A stretch of DNA of 64,000 nt, taken from assembly GCF_036237275.1 (NCBI RefSeq), contig NZ_CP108352.1, positions 3,596,001 through 3,660,000 on the forward strand, given 5' to 3'. Source of the stretch: Streptomyces sp. NBC_01353 (GTDB lineage Bacteria > Actinomycetota > Actinomycetes > Streptomycetales > Streptomycetaceae). Made by a program: the position numbers and the translations under genes. Shown piece after piece: positions 56,754-64,000 of this stretch (the first letter of the stretch is position 1; each line of letters begins with the position of its first letter). The notes under the pieces are model-generated. The model was given only the letters and a program-made list of their open reading frames with translations, was not told the origin of the DNA and did not search any database.

Positions 56754-57902
56754 TCAGGTGCGGGTGACCACCCCGGTGCAGTCCTTCTCCGTCCGGTCCA
56801 GATCCTTGCTCCGGTCGTACGGGTCGACCTCCGGCCCGGTACGGGGCGGCTTGGCGGCCAGATCCTCGCTGAACTCGGGATGCAGGAACCCGGTCCCGTC
56901 CCTCGTGCAGTCGTCGTTGCCGGCGAACTCGTCCATGCGGAGGACGTAGAGCTTGCCGGGGGTCGTCAGGATCCTGGAGGACGGGTCGTACAGGGCGAAG
57001 GTCATCTGGCGGCGGACGACGGTCCGCGCCACCTCGTCGAAGCCGGGACGGGTCTTCACCAGCGGGTAGACGAAGGTGTAGTCCGCGTGGATCAGGACCT
57101 CGCCTTGACGCTCCCCTGCGACGAACGTCGTCCGCCCGCGGGTCTTGACCACGTCGCCGACGACCCGCACCTCTGCCGGGTCGAAGCGGCTGAACAGCCA
57201 CAACGGGTTGTGCTTCTCGTCCGGTCGGGCGAGCGCGCGGTCGACGATCCCGCGGACGTCGTTCTGCCGGGGTTCGAGCAGCTCGATCGCCGCCGTCGGC
57301 CGCTGCCCGCGCAGCGTTGCCGGATCCAGGTTCGCGGCGACCAGGAACCTCCTGGCCGTGTCGAGCCCCTGCGCCACCTGCGCCTTCGACAGACCGCCGA
57401 CCGCCTTCGCCTGCGGCAGCTCGATCCCGGCGGCCCCATCGGCCCAGCGGAGGGCCGGGGAGCCCTTGAAGGGCTCCTTGAGCGTCGGGCGGTCCGGGAG
57501 GGCCTCCTCGGGCGGTGCCTCGGTCGGCCGTGCCGTCTCGGCCGCGAGCGGGGTGTCGTCCCCCGGGCCGCCGAGGCCCTCGGGCAACCGGTCGGTGATC
57601 AGTTCCGGGCGCAGGGCGAACAGCAGGAGACCGGCGGCCAGAGTGATCCCGACGACGCCCTTGACCTGGCGCCGGGCCTTTCCCCGGCCGTTCGTCTCCC
57701 GCCAGGCGGGCCCCGTCCGCCATCCCTCCGGCTCGTGCCGCTCGTGGCGGTCGCGCCGCTCGTGTCGCTCCGGCCGCTCCCGCCGCCGGAGCCGCCGACG
57801 GCGTGGCTCCGGGACGGCGCCGGACCCGACCCCGTCCTTCCGCGCCGCCTCGACGAACGCGGCCCAATCCTCGTCGGAGACCGACGGGTCCTTGTCGCTC
57901 AT
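56754..57902 (-). CDS. Membrane-anchored protein with charged N-terminus, unknown function
   Basis: 382 aa. Residues 1-80 are cytoplasmic and very Arg/His/Glu-rich (RRRRLRRRERPERHERRDRH). A single span (VKGVVGITLAAGLLLFAL) is followed by an extracellular domain (about 130-382) ending DPYDRSKDLDRTEKDCTGVVTRT. Two Cys (NDDC, KDC) near the end may pair. The partial gene at the right edge is a paralogue with the same TVVRRQ, GNDDC and VDPYDRSK motifs. Confidence 0.75.
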   Translation of the reverse strand: MSDKDPSVSDEDWAAFVEAARKDGVGSGAVPEPRRRRLRRRERPERHERRDRHERHEPEGWRTGPAWRETNGRGKARRQVKGVVGITLAAGLLLFALRPELITDRLPEGLGGPGDDTPLAAETARPTEAPPEEALPDRPTLKEPFKGSPALRWADGAAGIELPQAKAVGGLSKAQVAQGLDTARRFLVAANLDPATLRGQRPTAAIELLEPRQNDVRGIVDRALARPDEKHNPLWLFSRFDPAEVRVVGDVVKTRGRTTFVAGERQGEVLIHADYTFVYPLVKTRPGFDEVARTVVRRQMTFALYDPSSRILTTPGKLYVLRMDEFAGNDDCTRDGTGFLHPEFSEDLAAKPPRTGPEVDPYDRSKDLDRTEKDCTGVVTRT

Positions 57903-58023
57903 GTTCCCCCCTGTGTCGCATGCTGCGGTACCGAGGGTTTCACGGGGCGGGTGGGCAGGTTCGGGCAGGCCGAGTTTGTTGATCTTTCCGTGCTACGGGT
58001 GGGCCGCCGAGTCGCGGGGTTGC

Positions 58024-58215
58024 TCAGCGCTCGGACGCGTACGAGACGAAGCCGGCCCAGGCGCCGGGGGCGAAGCTGAGGCGGGGGCCTTCGGTGACCT
58101 TTGAGTCGCGGACGTGGATGGTGCCGGGGGTGGTGGCGACCTCGATGCAGGACTCGCCATCGGTGCCGCTGCTGTACGTGCTCTTGAACCACTCCAGCTC
58201 GGGCTTGCGGATCAT
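58024..58215 (-). CDS. DUF397 domain protein
   Basis: 63 aa. EWFKSTYSSGTDGESCIEVATTPGTIHVRDSK is the DUF397 pattern. Its ATG overlaps the stop of the upstream regulator (ATGA). DUF397 proteins pair with Scr1/WhiJ-type regulators in Streptomyces and are thought to antagonise or modulate them. Confidence 0.92.
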   Translation of the reverse strand: MIRKPELEWFKSTYSSGTDGESCIEVATTPGTIHVRDSKVTEGPRLSFAPGAWAGFVSYASER

Positions 58216-59078
58216 GTTTCTCCCAGCAATTGCTCGATGAAGGCGAGTGACTCCCTTGGAGTGAGAGCCTGCGCCCGGATGGTGCCATACCGCAGCTCAA
58301 GGATCCGCAGCTGTTTCGGGTCGGAGACCGGGCGTCCGGTGAAGGCGCCGTCGGAACGGCCCACGGCCGTTCCGTCCCCGAATTTCAGCACCTCGATCCT
58401 GCCGTCCAGTCCGGGGTGGGCCTCGCTGTGCGTCGGCATCACCTGGAGCGAGACGTTGCGCAACCGCCCCACCTCCAGCAGACGTTCGAGCTGCTGTCTC
58501 CACACCATTGTGCCCCCGACCGGGCGGCGCAGCGGCGCCTCCTCCAGAACAAAACTGAGTGCGGGTGCGGGTGACCGTTCGAAGACCGACCGCCGGGCCA
58601 TGCGCGCGGCGAGCATGCGCTCTATGTCGTCCTGCGAGTACGCCGGCTGCCCTGCCTCGAAGAGGGCTCGCGCGTGCTCCGGCGTCTGCAACAGCCCGTG
58701 AATGCTGTTGCTCTCGTACAGCCCGAACTCGACCGCCCGCTCCTCCAGCTTCTTCAGATCCCGCACCTTCTTCGGGTACCGGACCTCCGCCACATCGCTC
58801 TTCATCGCCGCGATGATCCCGCCCGCCCCCAGCACCTCGTCCACCTTGTCCAGGAACTCCGGACGCGGGATCCGGGCCCCCCGCTCCACCTTCCGGATCA
58901 GGTCCTCGCCGTACCCGACCAGCTCCCCGAACTCGGCCGCGCGCAGCCCCTTCGTCTCCCGCCACAGCTTGATCTGGCGACCCACGGCGGCCACCACCGC
59001 CGCTCCCGACTCATCCTCCGGATCGACCTCCCAGCCCGGCTCGTCCGTCCCCGCGCCGTCCACCATGTCCACGCCCAT
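58212..59078 (-). CDS. Scr1/WhiJ-type helix-turn-helix regulator (XRE + DUF5753)
   Basis: 288 aa. The HTH lies at about residues 30-85 (GRQIKLWRETKGLRAAEFGELVGYGEDLIRKVERG). The rest is the DUF5753 domain with SIHGLLQTPEHARALF, ERMLAARMARRSVF and the LQVMPTHSEAHPGLDGR segment. It is coupled to the DUF397 gene and divergent from an anti-sigma-like ATPase gene, the classical trio. Confidence 0.93.
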   Translation of the reverse strand: MGVDMVDGAGTDEPGWEVDPEDESGAAVVAAVGRQIKLWRETKGLRAAEFGELVGYGEDLIRKVERGARIPRPEFLDKVDEVLGAGGIIAAMKSDVAEVRYPKKVRDLKKLEERAVEFGLYESNSIHGLLQTPEHARALFEAGQPAYSQDDIERMLAARMARRSVFERSPAPALSFVLEEAPLRRPVGGTMVWRQQLERLLEVGRLRNVSLQVMPTHSEAHPGLDGRIEVLKFGDGTAVGRSDGAFTGRPVSDPKQLRILELRYGTIRAQALTPRESLAFIEQLLGET

Positions 59079-59119
59079 GCGCGCCCACCTCCTCAGCCGC
59101 CCTTACCCGGAGGGGTCCA

Positions 59120-59157
59120 CCGGACAGCCGGGACAAGACCGGACAGTCTCCGGACAG
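59120..59157. repeat. Three direct CCGGACAG repeats, possible operator
   Basis: CCGGACAG occurs at 59120, 59139 and 59150, within the 140-bp divergent region between the regulator and the ATPase gene. The 19- and 11-bp steps suggest binding sites, perhaps for the adjacent regulator. Confidence 0.5.
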
Positions 59158-59218
59158 TCACCGTACGTAAGGGCGTGTTCGCTGGGCAGCGTACGCACAC
59201 CCCGCCACGCTGAGTGAC

Positions 59219-59644
59219 ATGAATCCGGAACAAGCCCAACTTCTGGCGACTGCACGCCAGTTCGGAATCCAGCTCTCCGCTACGCCTCGGGGGGCCCGCC
59301 TCGCCCGCCTCCTGGCCGCGGAGCAGCTGCGCACCTGGGAGCTGGAGGCCGCCTCTGAGGCCGCCGCCCACGTCGTCGCCGAGTTGGCGGCGAACGCCGT
59401 GACGCACGGCCGCGTCCCCGGAAGGGACTTCCTCCTGTGCCTCCTCGCCACGACCGCCACCCTCCGTATCGAGGTCACGGACACACGCGGTGATCTCCGG
59501 CCCACCCTCGGCCGGCCGACGGACACGGAATCGGGGCGCGGTCTCCTGCTCGTCGAGGCACTGTCGGACAGGTGGGGTGTCGCCTCCGGCCCCGTGCCGC
59601 GCAAGACGGTCTGGGCGGAGATCGGGCTCACCGCCAGACCGTGA
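59219..59644 (+). CDS. ATP-binding protein, RsbW/HATPase_c_2 type
   Basis: 141 aa of GHKL fold. The N-box is VVAELAANAVTHGRV, the G1 box VTDTRGD and the G2 box GRGLLLVEALSDRWGV. It resembles anti-sigma-factor kinases but is a stand-alone domain. In Streptomyces such genes sit beside DUF397/Scr1 pairs, as here. Confidence 0.9.
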   Translation: MNPEQAQLLATARQFGIQLSATPRGARLARLLAAEQLRTWELEAASEAAAHVVAELAANAVTHGRVPGRDFLLCLLATTATLRIEVTDTRGDLRPTLGRPTDTESGRGLLLVEALSDRWGVASGPVPRKTVWAEIGLTARP

Positions 59645-59672
59645 CGCGAGCTGCGGACACCTGCGCAGTGAC

Positions 59673-60030
59673 GGGTTTCCGACCGCCTCGGCGTGAACCC
59701 TCCTCGCGAGCTTCCGGCTCGGCCGCCCTCTCTCCGAGTGTGGCGGGTTCCACCGGCGCCTCAAGGGCGCTCCTGCGTCGCGTCGGCTTCGCCGATTCCG
59801 CTGCGCTCCACCCTTGACCCACCGCCTCCACCCGCCCTTTTCACACTCGGAGGGCGGCCAGGGGGCGTGGCCACGCGGGCAGGCGAGCTTGTCCCTCGGC
59901 TGGGATCGGCGCCTGCGGGTGCGTGGGTGGTGGTGCGCGGCAGTTGAATGGGGCGGCCCGGCAGGGCTCAGCGTTGTCGGCCGGTGGGTAGCCGGGATTC
60001 ATGCCCCGCTGGTCACTCTCCGGTGGGTGG
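59673..60030. repeat. Inverted repeat copy A, left of ankyrin gene
   Basis: About 358 bp, matching 61145-61499 in reverse complement. The best blocks are near-identical, for example GGCGTGGCCACGCGGGCAGG and ATTCATGCCCCGCTGGTCAC. Inside it an inverted pair, GGCCGCCCT...CCGAGTGTGG and CACACTCGGAGGGCGGCC, can form a large hairpin. The stretch 59645-60310 holds no gene that I can support. Confidence 0.88.
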
Positions 60031-60310
60031 TACGCCGGGGCGGGCCGAGGGCACCCGGCTCGGCGGCGGCAACCGGTAGCCGGTAGCCGGTAGGGGGCAG
60101 ACCATCGCAAGGCCGCTCTCTCCGGTCCGGGCATGCCCCACCCGCATCACCGGATACCTGCCGCCTCGCCTCCGGGGCCCTGCCGCCTCTTCGTGCGGAC
60201 TAAGTCCGCCCCACTCGCGGTAACTCCCTGCGAATGGTCGACATTTGCCCGCTGCCATCCAAGCTTGGCTGTTTGTCAGCGAACCTTGGGCGACCGCAGA
60301 TGATGTGGGC

Positions 60311-60916
60311 ATGGACATACCGAATCAACTGACGCGGGCCGCAGAAGACGGCGATGTGGCTGCGGTGGCGCGGCTGCTGGGTGCGGGAGCCGAGGTGGAT
60401 GCCCCGAACAGTGTTCGGCGTACTGCGCTGGATCTTGCGGTGAGCGCGGGGCATGCCGAGACCGTCCGGCTGCTCCTTGCCGCGGGGGCGGATCCGTGCC
60501 AGCGGACAGGTGAGTACGACGAGTTGACGCCGCTGCTTCAGGCGGCGATGCGCCCTGACACTGACGTGGTCAGGGCCTTGCTCGCTGCCGGGGCACCCAT
60601 GTGTGCCCAGGGCAAGATGGACTGGGTGCCGCTGGTGGTGGCAGCGACCAGCGGAGACCTGGGCTACCCGCAGATCGTGGTTCTGTTCCTGGACCACGGG
60701 GCGGACATCAACGCCGTGATGAAGGGCAGGACAGCTCTTGAGCTGGCGGTTGCCGGCGGAAAGGTGCAGATGGCGCGCTGGCTGCTCGGTCGCGGCGCAG
60801 TGCCGACGGCGCATGCCTTGAGCACGGCCCACCATCACGCTCGGCGGTCGCCGGAGGACGCGGAGAGATACGCGCTCGTCATCCATGCCCTGCATGCCGC
60901 GAGGCTCAGGGATTGA
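60311..60916 (+). CDS. Ankyrin-repeat protein
   Basis: 201 aa from the ATG at 60311. About four ankyrin repeats are visible: AAVARLLGAGAEVDAPN, TALDLAVSAGHAETVRLLLAAG, TPLLQAAMRPDTDVVRALLAAG and TALELAVAGGKVQMARWLLGRG. It is a protein-binding scaffold of unknown partner. No signal or membrane span. The gene is alone between two inverted repeats. Confidence 0.88.
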   Translation: MDIPNQLTRAAEDGDVAAVARLLGAGAEVDAPNSVRRTALDLAVSAGHAETVRLLLAAGADPCQRTGEYDELTPLLQAAMRPDTDVVRALLAAGAPMCAQGKMDWVPLVVAATSGDLGYPQIVVLFLDHGADINAVMKGRTALELAVAGGKVQMARWLLGRGAVPTAHALSTAHHHARRSPEDAERYALVIHALHAARLRD

Positions 60917-61144
60917 CCACTGGCGGCCCGAAGTCGTCGACAAACGATCCGGATTCGACGCCAAAACACAGCAATTGCGGGCAAACAGGGTGACGTGGTG
61001 CGGCTTTGGGCGGGTTACGGTCACCAGGCGGTGATCGAACCCGCCCAGCGGGGTGACGTGCCCCGCCATGCCGGTCGGTGACCGGACGCGCAACCCGTCT
61101 CGCCGACGGCGCCCATCCCTCCCGAGCGGGGTGGGGATTCCCCT

Positions 61145-61499
61145 CCACCCACCGGGGAGTGACCAGCGGGGCATGAATCCCGGCCACCCACCCGCCGCAA
61201 CACGCTGAGCCGGTGCCGTCACCGCCCCATTCGACTGCCGCGCCATCCCACCCACACAGCCGCAGGCGCCAGGCAGAGCAGCACCACACCCCGCCTGCCC
61301 GCGTGGCCACGCCCCCCGGCCGCCCTCCGAGTGTGAAAAGGCGACCGGAGGCGGTGGGTCAAGGGTGGGCGAAGCCCATCGCGCAGCGACGCGACGCAGG
61401 AGCGCCCTTGACGCACCGACTCTGGTCGCCACACTCGGAACGAGGGCGGCCGAGCCAGAAGCTCGCAAGGAGCGGTCACACCGAAGGCATCGGAAACCA
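61145..61499. repeat. Inverted repeat copy B, right of ankyrin gene
   Basis: About 355 bp, reverse complement of copy A at 59673-60030. It carries the same internal hairpin arms around CCGCCCTCCGAGTGTGAAAA. The stretch 60917-61817 contains this repeat and the short repeats beside it but no gene that I can support. Confidence 0.88.
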
Positions 61500-61533
61500 G
61501 AAGCCCACCAGGGCCAGGACCCGACCGCGCAGC

Positions 61534-61593
61534 GACGCGGGCGTCCGCGTCGCGACGGCCCACGACGCGGGCGTCCGTGACGCGACCACCCAC
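61534..61593. repeat. 30-bp tandem repeat, two copies
   Basis: GACGCGGGCGTCCG starts at 61534 and again at 61564, each followed by a CGCGAC...CCCACGAC block. It is just outside inverted repeat B. Confidence 0.75.
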
Positions 61594-61817
61594 GACGGAA
61601 AAGAGTTAAAGAACCCAGGGCAAGTACCCCTCCCAACCCCTCCAGCCTCCCCGCTGCTCACCCGTCACTCACACGGGTGATCTGTGCCAACTGGGCTGGA
61701 TTTGGGGCTGGTTGCCTGGCATATGCTCACGCCGACAACCCAGACATACGTCGGCCCCCGGCCGGGACTTGCACTCCCGATCGAGGGCCTGACCAACGAG
61801 GAAGCAACACCTTCCCG

Positions 61818-62738
61818 ATGGATACCCAGCAGCCTAGCGCGCCCCGCCGCCCCTCCGGGCTCATTCACGTCAACGTCCGGCACACGACCCGCTACACGGT
61901 CGTCGGCAACCACCTCGCCCAGCACCGCAAGCTCTCCCTGCTTGCCATCGGGCTCGCCGTCCACCTCCAGTCCCTGCCGGCAGGGGCGTCCGTCGGCATC
62001 AAGGCCCTGGCCGCCAAGTTCCCCGAGAGCGAGCTGCGGATCGCGGGCGCCATGCGGGAGCTGGAGCGTCACGGCTACCTGGAACGCTTCAACGAGCGAC
62101 TGCCCAACGGACGGCTCGCCCCGCGCACGATCTCGTACAACCGCCCAGGGGCTGAACCCGGCCACGCGCCGACGACGCCGGAGCCGCCCCCGGACGACGA
62201 CCCGCCGCCCCCGGAGCCCCCGGACGCCCCGCCACCGGACACCCCAGCCCCGGCCCCGCCGCCGGACCCGCCGCAGCCCGCAAAGCCCGCGCCCCGCCCT
62301 GTAACCCCGGCTCCGCACCCCCCGGCTCCTCAGCCCTCACCCCCGCAGCCCCCACCCTCGCCGCCGCTCCCCCAGCCGCTCCCCCAGGCGCACCGCCCCG
62401 CCGCCGACCTGCTCGCCCGCCTCCGCGTCCACGAGCCCCGGCTTCTCCTCGCCGAACGCGACATCCACCGCCTCGCCCCCGGCGTCGCCGCCTGGCTGGA
62501 ACGCGGCGCTCATCCCGACGCCGTCCTCCGCACCCTCGCCGCGGCCCTCCCCGACAACCTGGTCCACCCGGCCGGTCTCCTCGCCCACCGCCTCACGGCC
62601 CTGCTTCCGCCGCCCCTCCCCGCGAGGCCACCCGCCCCCGACCCCCTCCAGAACTGCGATACCTGCGACCGAGCCTTCAGGTCGGCCGAACCCGGCCGGT
62701 GTCGCGACTGCCGTCCCCACGAGAAAAAGGCCGCCTAG
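61818..62738 (+). CDS. Winged-helix protein with proline-rich linker and C-terminal zinc ribbon
   Basis: 306 aa. The N-terminal domain (residues 15-105: TRYTVVGNHLAQHRKLSLLAIGLAVHLQSLP...LRIAGAMRELERHGYLER) is a winged helix typical of a Streptomyces family. Residues about 110-200 are nearly all Pro/Ala/Asp. A helical segment (LRVHEPRLLLAERDIHRLAPGVAAWL) follows, and the C-terminus has CDTC...CRDC, probably binding zinc. The ATG at 61818 was chosen; the frame is open to 61677. Function unknown; DNA binding inferred. Confidence 0.8.
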   Translation: MDTQQPSAPRRPSGLIHVNVRHTTRYTVVGNHLAQHRKLSLLAIGLAVHLQSLPAGASVGIKALAAKFPESELRIAGAMRELERHGYLERFNERLPNGRLAPRTISYNRPGAEPGHAPTTPEPPPDDDPPPPEPPDAPPPDTPAPAPPPDPPQPAKPAPRPVTPAPHPPAPQPSPPQPPPSPPLPQPLPQAHRPAADLLARLRVHEPRLLLAERDIHRLAPGVAAWLERGAHPDAVLRTLAAALPDNLVHPAGLLAHRLTALLPPPLPARPPAPDPLQNCDTCDRAFRSAEPGRCRDCRPHEKKAA

Positions 62739-62883
62739 CATGAAGCTGATGACTCGGGCCCCAGGGCACGGACGAGGACCCAGCGCGATGACGACAGCTT
62801 CCCCCCACTACCGGACATGATCACCGAGGTCGCACCACCCAGCACGGTCGACTGAGACGCCGCGCTCGGGGCAGACGCCCGGT

Positions 62884-63711
62884 GTGCACACGAGTGACGA
62901 GATCTACCACCGGGTGCTGTGGGATCCCCGCTTCGATCCGGAGCGCTTCGTGATGGGCATCGCCGAGCGGGAGGCCGAACCGCAGCGACTGCCGCTGCCC
63001 GACTTCGTACCCGGCGGGGAGATCCCCTGGCATCGGGTGATCTTCTTCGAGGCCGACGGCGAGCTGGTCTGGGACCGGGCGACGGGCCTGGACCGGCTCG
63101 ACGAGACCGTGGCGGTGGAGGCCGAGCCGATTCCTCCCGAGGAGGTCCTGGCCGTGCCCGCCACGAACCGGACGGCGGTGGCCTGGATCCCGCCACGGCG
63201 GCTGTGGCCCGCGATCCAGCACATCCGCCGCGTGCACGACCGCCAGATCCACCGCTGGCCCCCGCACGTCAACGTCCTCTTCGGTTTCGTACCGGAGTCC
63301 GACTTCGAGCGGGCCGTCCCGCTGGTGGCCGCGGCGGCGCGGGGAACGCACCCGTTCCGGGCCCAGCTGGAGGGCGTCCACTGGTTCGGTCACCGCGAGG
63401 ACGCCACGGTCTGGCTCGACCCCTGCGCGGCCGGCGAGCAGCCGTGGGCCCGCCTGCGAGAGGCCCTGGAGCTCCGGTTCCCCCAGTGCGGCGGGCAGGC
63501 CAAGGGCTTCACGCCGCACCTCTCCCTCGGCCGCAGCCACGACCCGCACACCCTCGCCACCACCTCCGAGGCCCTGCTCGGCTCCATGACGGCCCGCGTG
63601 GCCGAACTGGTGCTGCTGTCCCGCCGCGAGGACGGCCCGATGCGGGTACGGGCGACGGTGGCGCTCGGGACGGGCGAGGTGCGCCGGGCCTCGCAGGAGG
63701 ACTCCCCCTAG
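62884..63711 (+). CDS. RNA-repair-like fusion: MJ1316 (DUF504) domain plus 2H phosphoesterase (2'-5' RNA ligase fold)
   Basis: 275 aa from a GTG. Residues 1-72 match the MJ1316/DUF504 domain: [23 protein letters not shown] and [18 protein letters not shown]. Residues about 95-260 match the 2H fold with two His motifs, HVN at 128-130 and HLS at 212-214. The first motif has Asn where Thr or Ser is usual. Both domains are linked to recognition or processing of cyclic phosphate RNA ends. It stands alone, with a short non-coding gap upstream. Confidence 0.82.
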   Translation: MHTSDEIYHRVLWDPRFDPERFVMGIAEREAEPQRLPLPDFVPGGEIPWHRVIFFEADGELVWDRATGLDRLDETVAVEAEPIPPEEVLAVPATNRTAVAWIPPRRLWPAIQHIRRVHDRQIHRWPPHVNVLFGFVPESDFERAVPLVAAAARGTHPFRAQLEGVHWFGHREDATVWLDPCAAGEQPWARLREALELRFPQCGGQAKGFTPHLSLGRSHDPHTLATTSEALLGSMTARVAELVLLSRREDGPMRVRATVALGTGEVRRASQEDSP

Positions 63712-63716
63712 GTCGC

Positions 63717-64000
63717 TCAGGTGCGCGAGCTCGTCCCGCACTCCTGCGGCAGCTCGTCGAGGCCCTTGCTGCGGTCGTACGGATCCACCACCGGGCCCGT
63801 CGCCCCGGCGTCGGGCAGTGCCATCAGGTCCTCGTCGAACATCGGGTGGAAGAAGCCGTCCACGGGGCGGTCGCAGTCGTCGTTGCCGACGTTCGAACTC
63901 CACTCGTTCACCGACAACTTGCCCTTGGTCACGACGTACTCGGCCGGGTCGGGCAGCGAGAAGGTGATCTGGCGGCGTACGACCGTCCGCGTCACCTCGT
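63717..64000 (-). CDS. Paralogue of the 56.8-kb membrane-anchored protein, cut by window edge
   Basis: Only the C-terminal 94 residues or so are inside the window; the frame continues past the right edge. TVVRRQITFSLPDP, GNDDC, FFHPMFDEDL and VVDPYDRSKGLDELPQECG match the C-terminus of the protein at 56754-57902, including the paired Cys. It converges with the RNA-repair-like gene, with a 5-bp gap. Confidence 0.75.
   Translation of the reverse strand, partial: EVTRTVVRRQITFSLPDPAEYVVTKGKLSVNEWSSNVGNDDCDRPVDGFFHPMFDEDLMALPDAGATGPVVDPYDRSKGLDELPQECGTSSRT

Noticed and set aside
61658-61680. Hairpin TCACCCGT-N7-ACGGGTGA upstream of the winged-helix gene.
   Set aside because: Short stem far from any gene end, so not called a terminator; could be an operator but there is no support.
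61770-61815. A stretch resembling part of a tRNA (GGGACTTGCACTCCCG).
   Set aside because: No cloverleaf, no T-loop TTCRA and no CCA end could be built.
62740-62820. A 26-codon frame starting MKLMTRAPG between the zinc-ribbon gene and the RNA-repair-like gene.
   Set aside because: Too short, no ribosome site and no recognisable sequence; may be a remnant.

Overview
The window is a high-GC actinobacterial chromosome segment, almost certainly Streptomyces. The evidence is the G/C-ending codon use, frequent GTG starts with GTGA/ATGA overlaps, TAGGNT hexamers 6-7 nt before start codons (leaderless transcripts), a DmdR-type iron box, CIRCE-controlled groES-groEL with a His-rich GroEL tail, and the order groEL - tsa genes - alr - glmS - coaA - glmM - rpsI/rplM - truA - rpoA - secY - spc/S10, which matches what I know of Streptomyces chromosomes.

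Left part (1-33 kb), housekeeping. A sugar ABC importer (5' end cut by the window) with a 2-hydroxyacid dehydrogenase is followed by a SnoaL-like protein and, across a bidirectional terminator, groES-groEL. Next come two paralogous lipoprotein polysaccharide deacetylases, a THUMP-like methyltransferase, an ECF42-type sigma factor with its DGPF-domain partner, the t6A genes tsaB-rimI-tsaD and tsaE, a degenerate L,D-transpeptidase-like protein, an iron-box-controlled 61-aa protein, an alpha/beta hydrolase, alr, nnrD, acpS, glmS, coaA, glmM, rplM-rpsI, an ABC-F ATPase and truA. Cell-wall precursor supply (alr, glmS, glmM), cofactor supply (acpS, coaA, nnrD) and translation genes are interleaved.

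Middle (33-49.5 kb). One long minus-strand run carries S10 (rpsJ to rpsQ), spc (rplN to rplO), secY-adk, map, infA, rpmJ, rpsM, rpsK, rpoA and rplQ. Strong hairpins stand at the rpsQ/rplN boundary, after rplO, after adk and after rplQ, so the run is probably divided into several transcription units.

Right part (49.5-64 kb), accessory. Upstream of rpsJ lies a five-gene plus-strand cassette: an SseB-like protein, a WXG/ESX-like protein with a 14-Gln tract, a 744-aa type VII-secreted polymorphic toxin ending in an R-S-E ADP-ribosyltransferase, an ADP-ribosylglycohydrolase with an N-terminal extension (likely immunity by removing the modification), and a YrhB/Tox-PL-like protein with a degenerate catalytic site. 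After it come a DUF1275 membrane protein, a membrane-anchored protein with a second copy at the right edge, a DUF397-Scr1 regulator-HATPase trio, an ankyrin-repeat gene framed by two ~355-bp inverted repeats, a proline-rich winged-helix/zinc-ribbon protein, and an MJ1316-2H RNA-repair-like fusion. I saw no rRNA, tRNA, CRISPR array, transposase or integrase gene.
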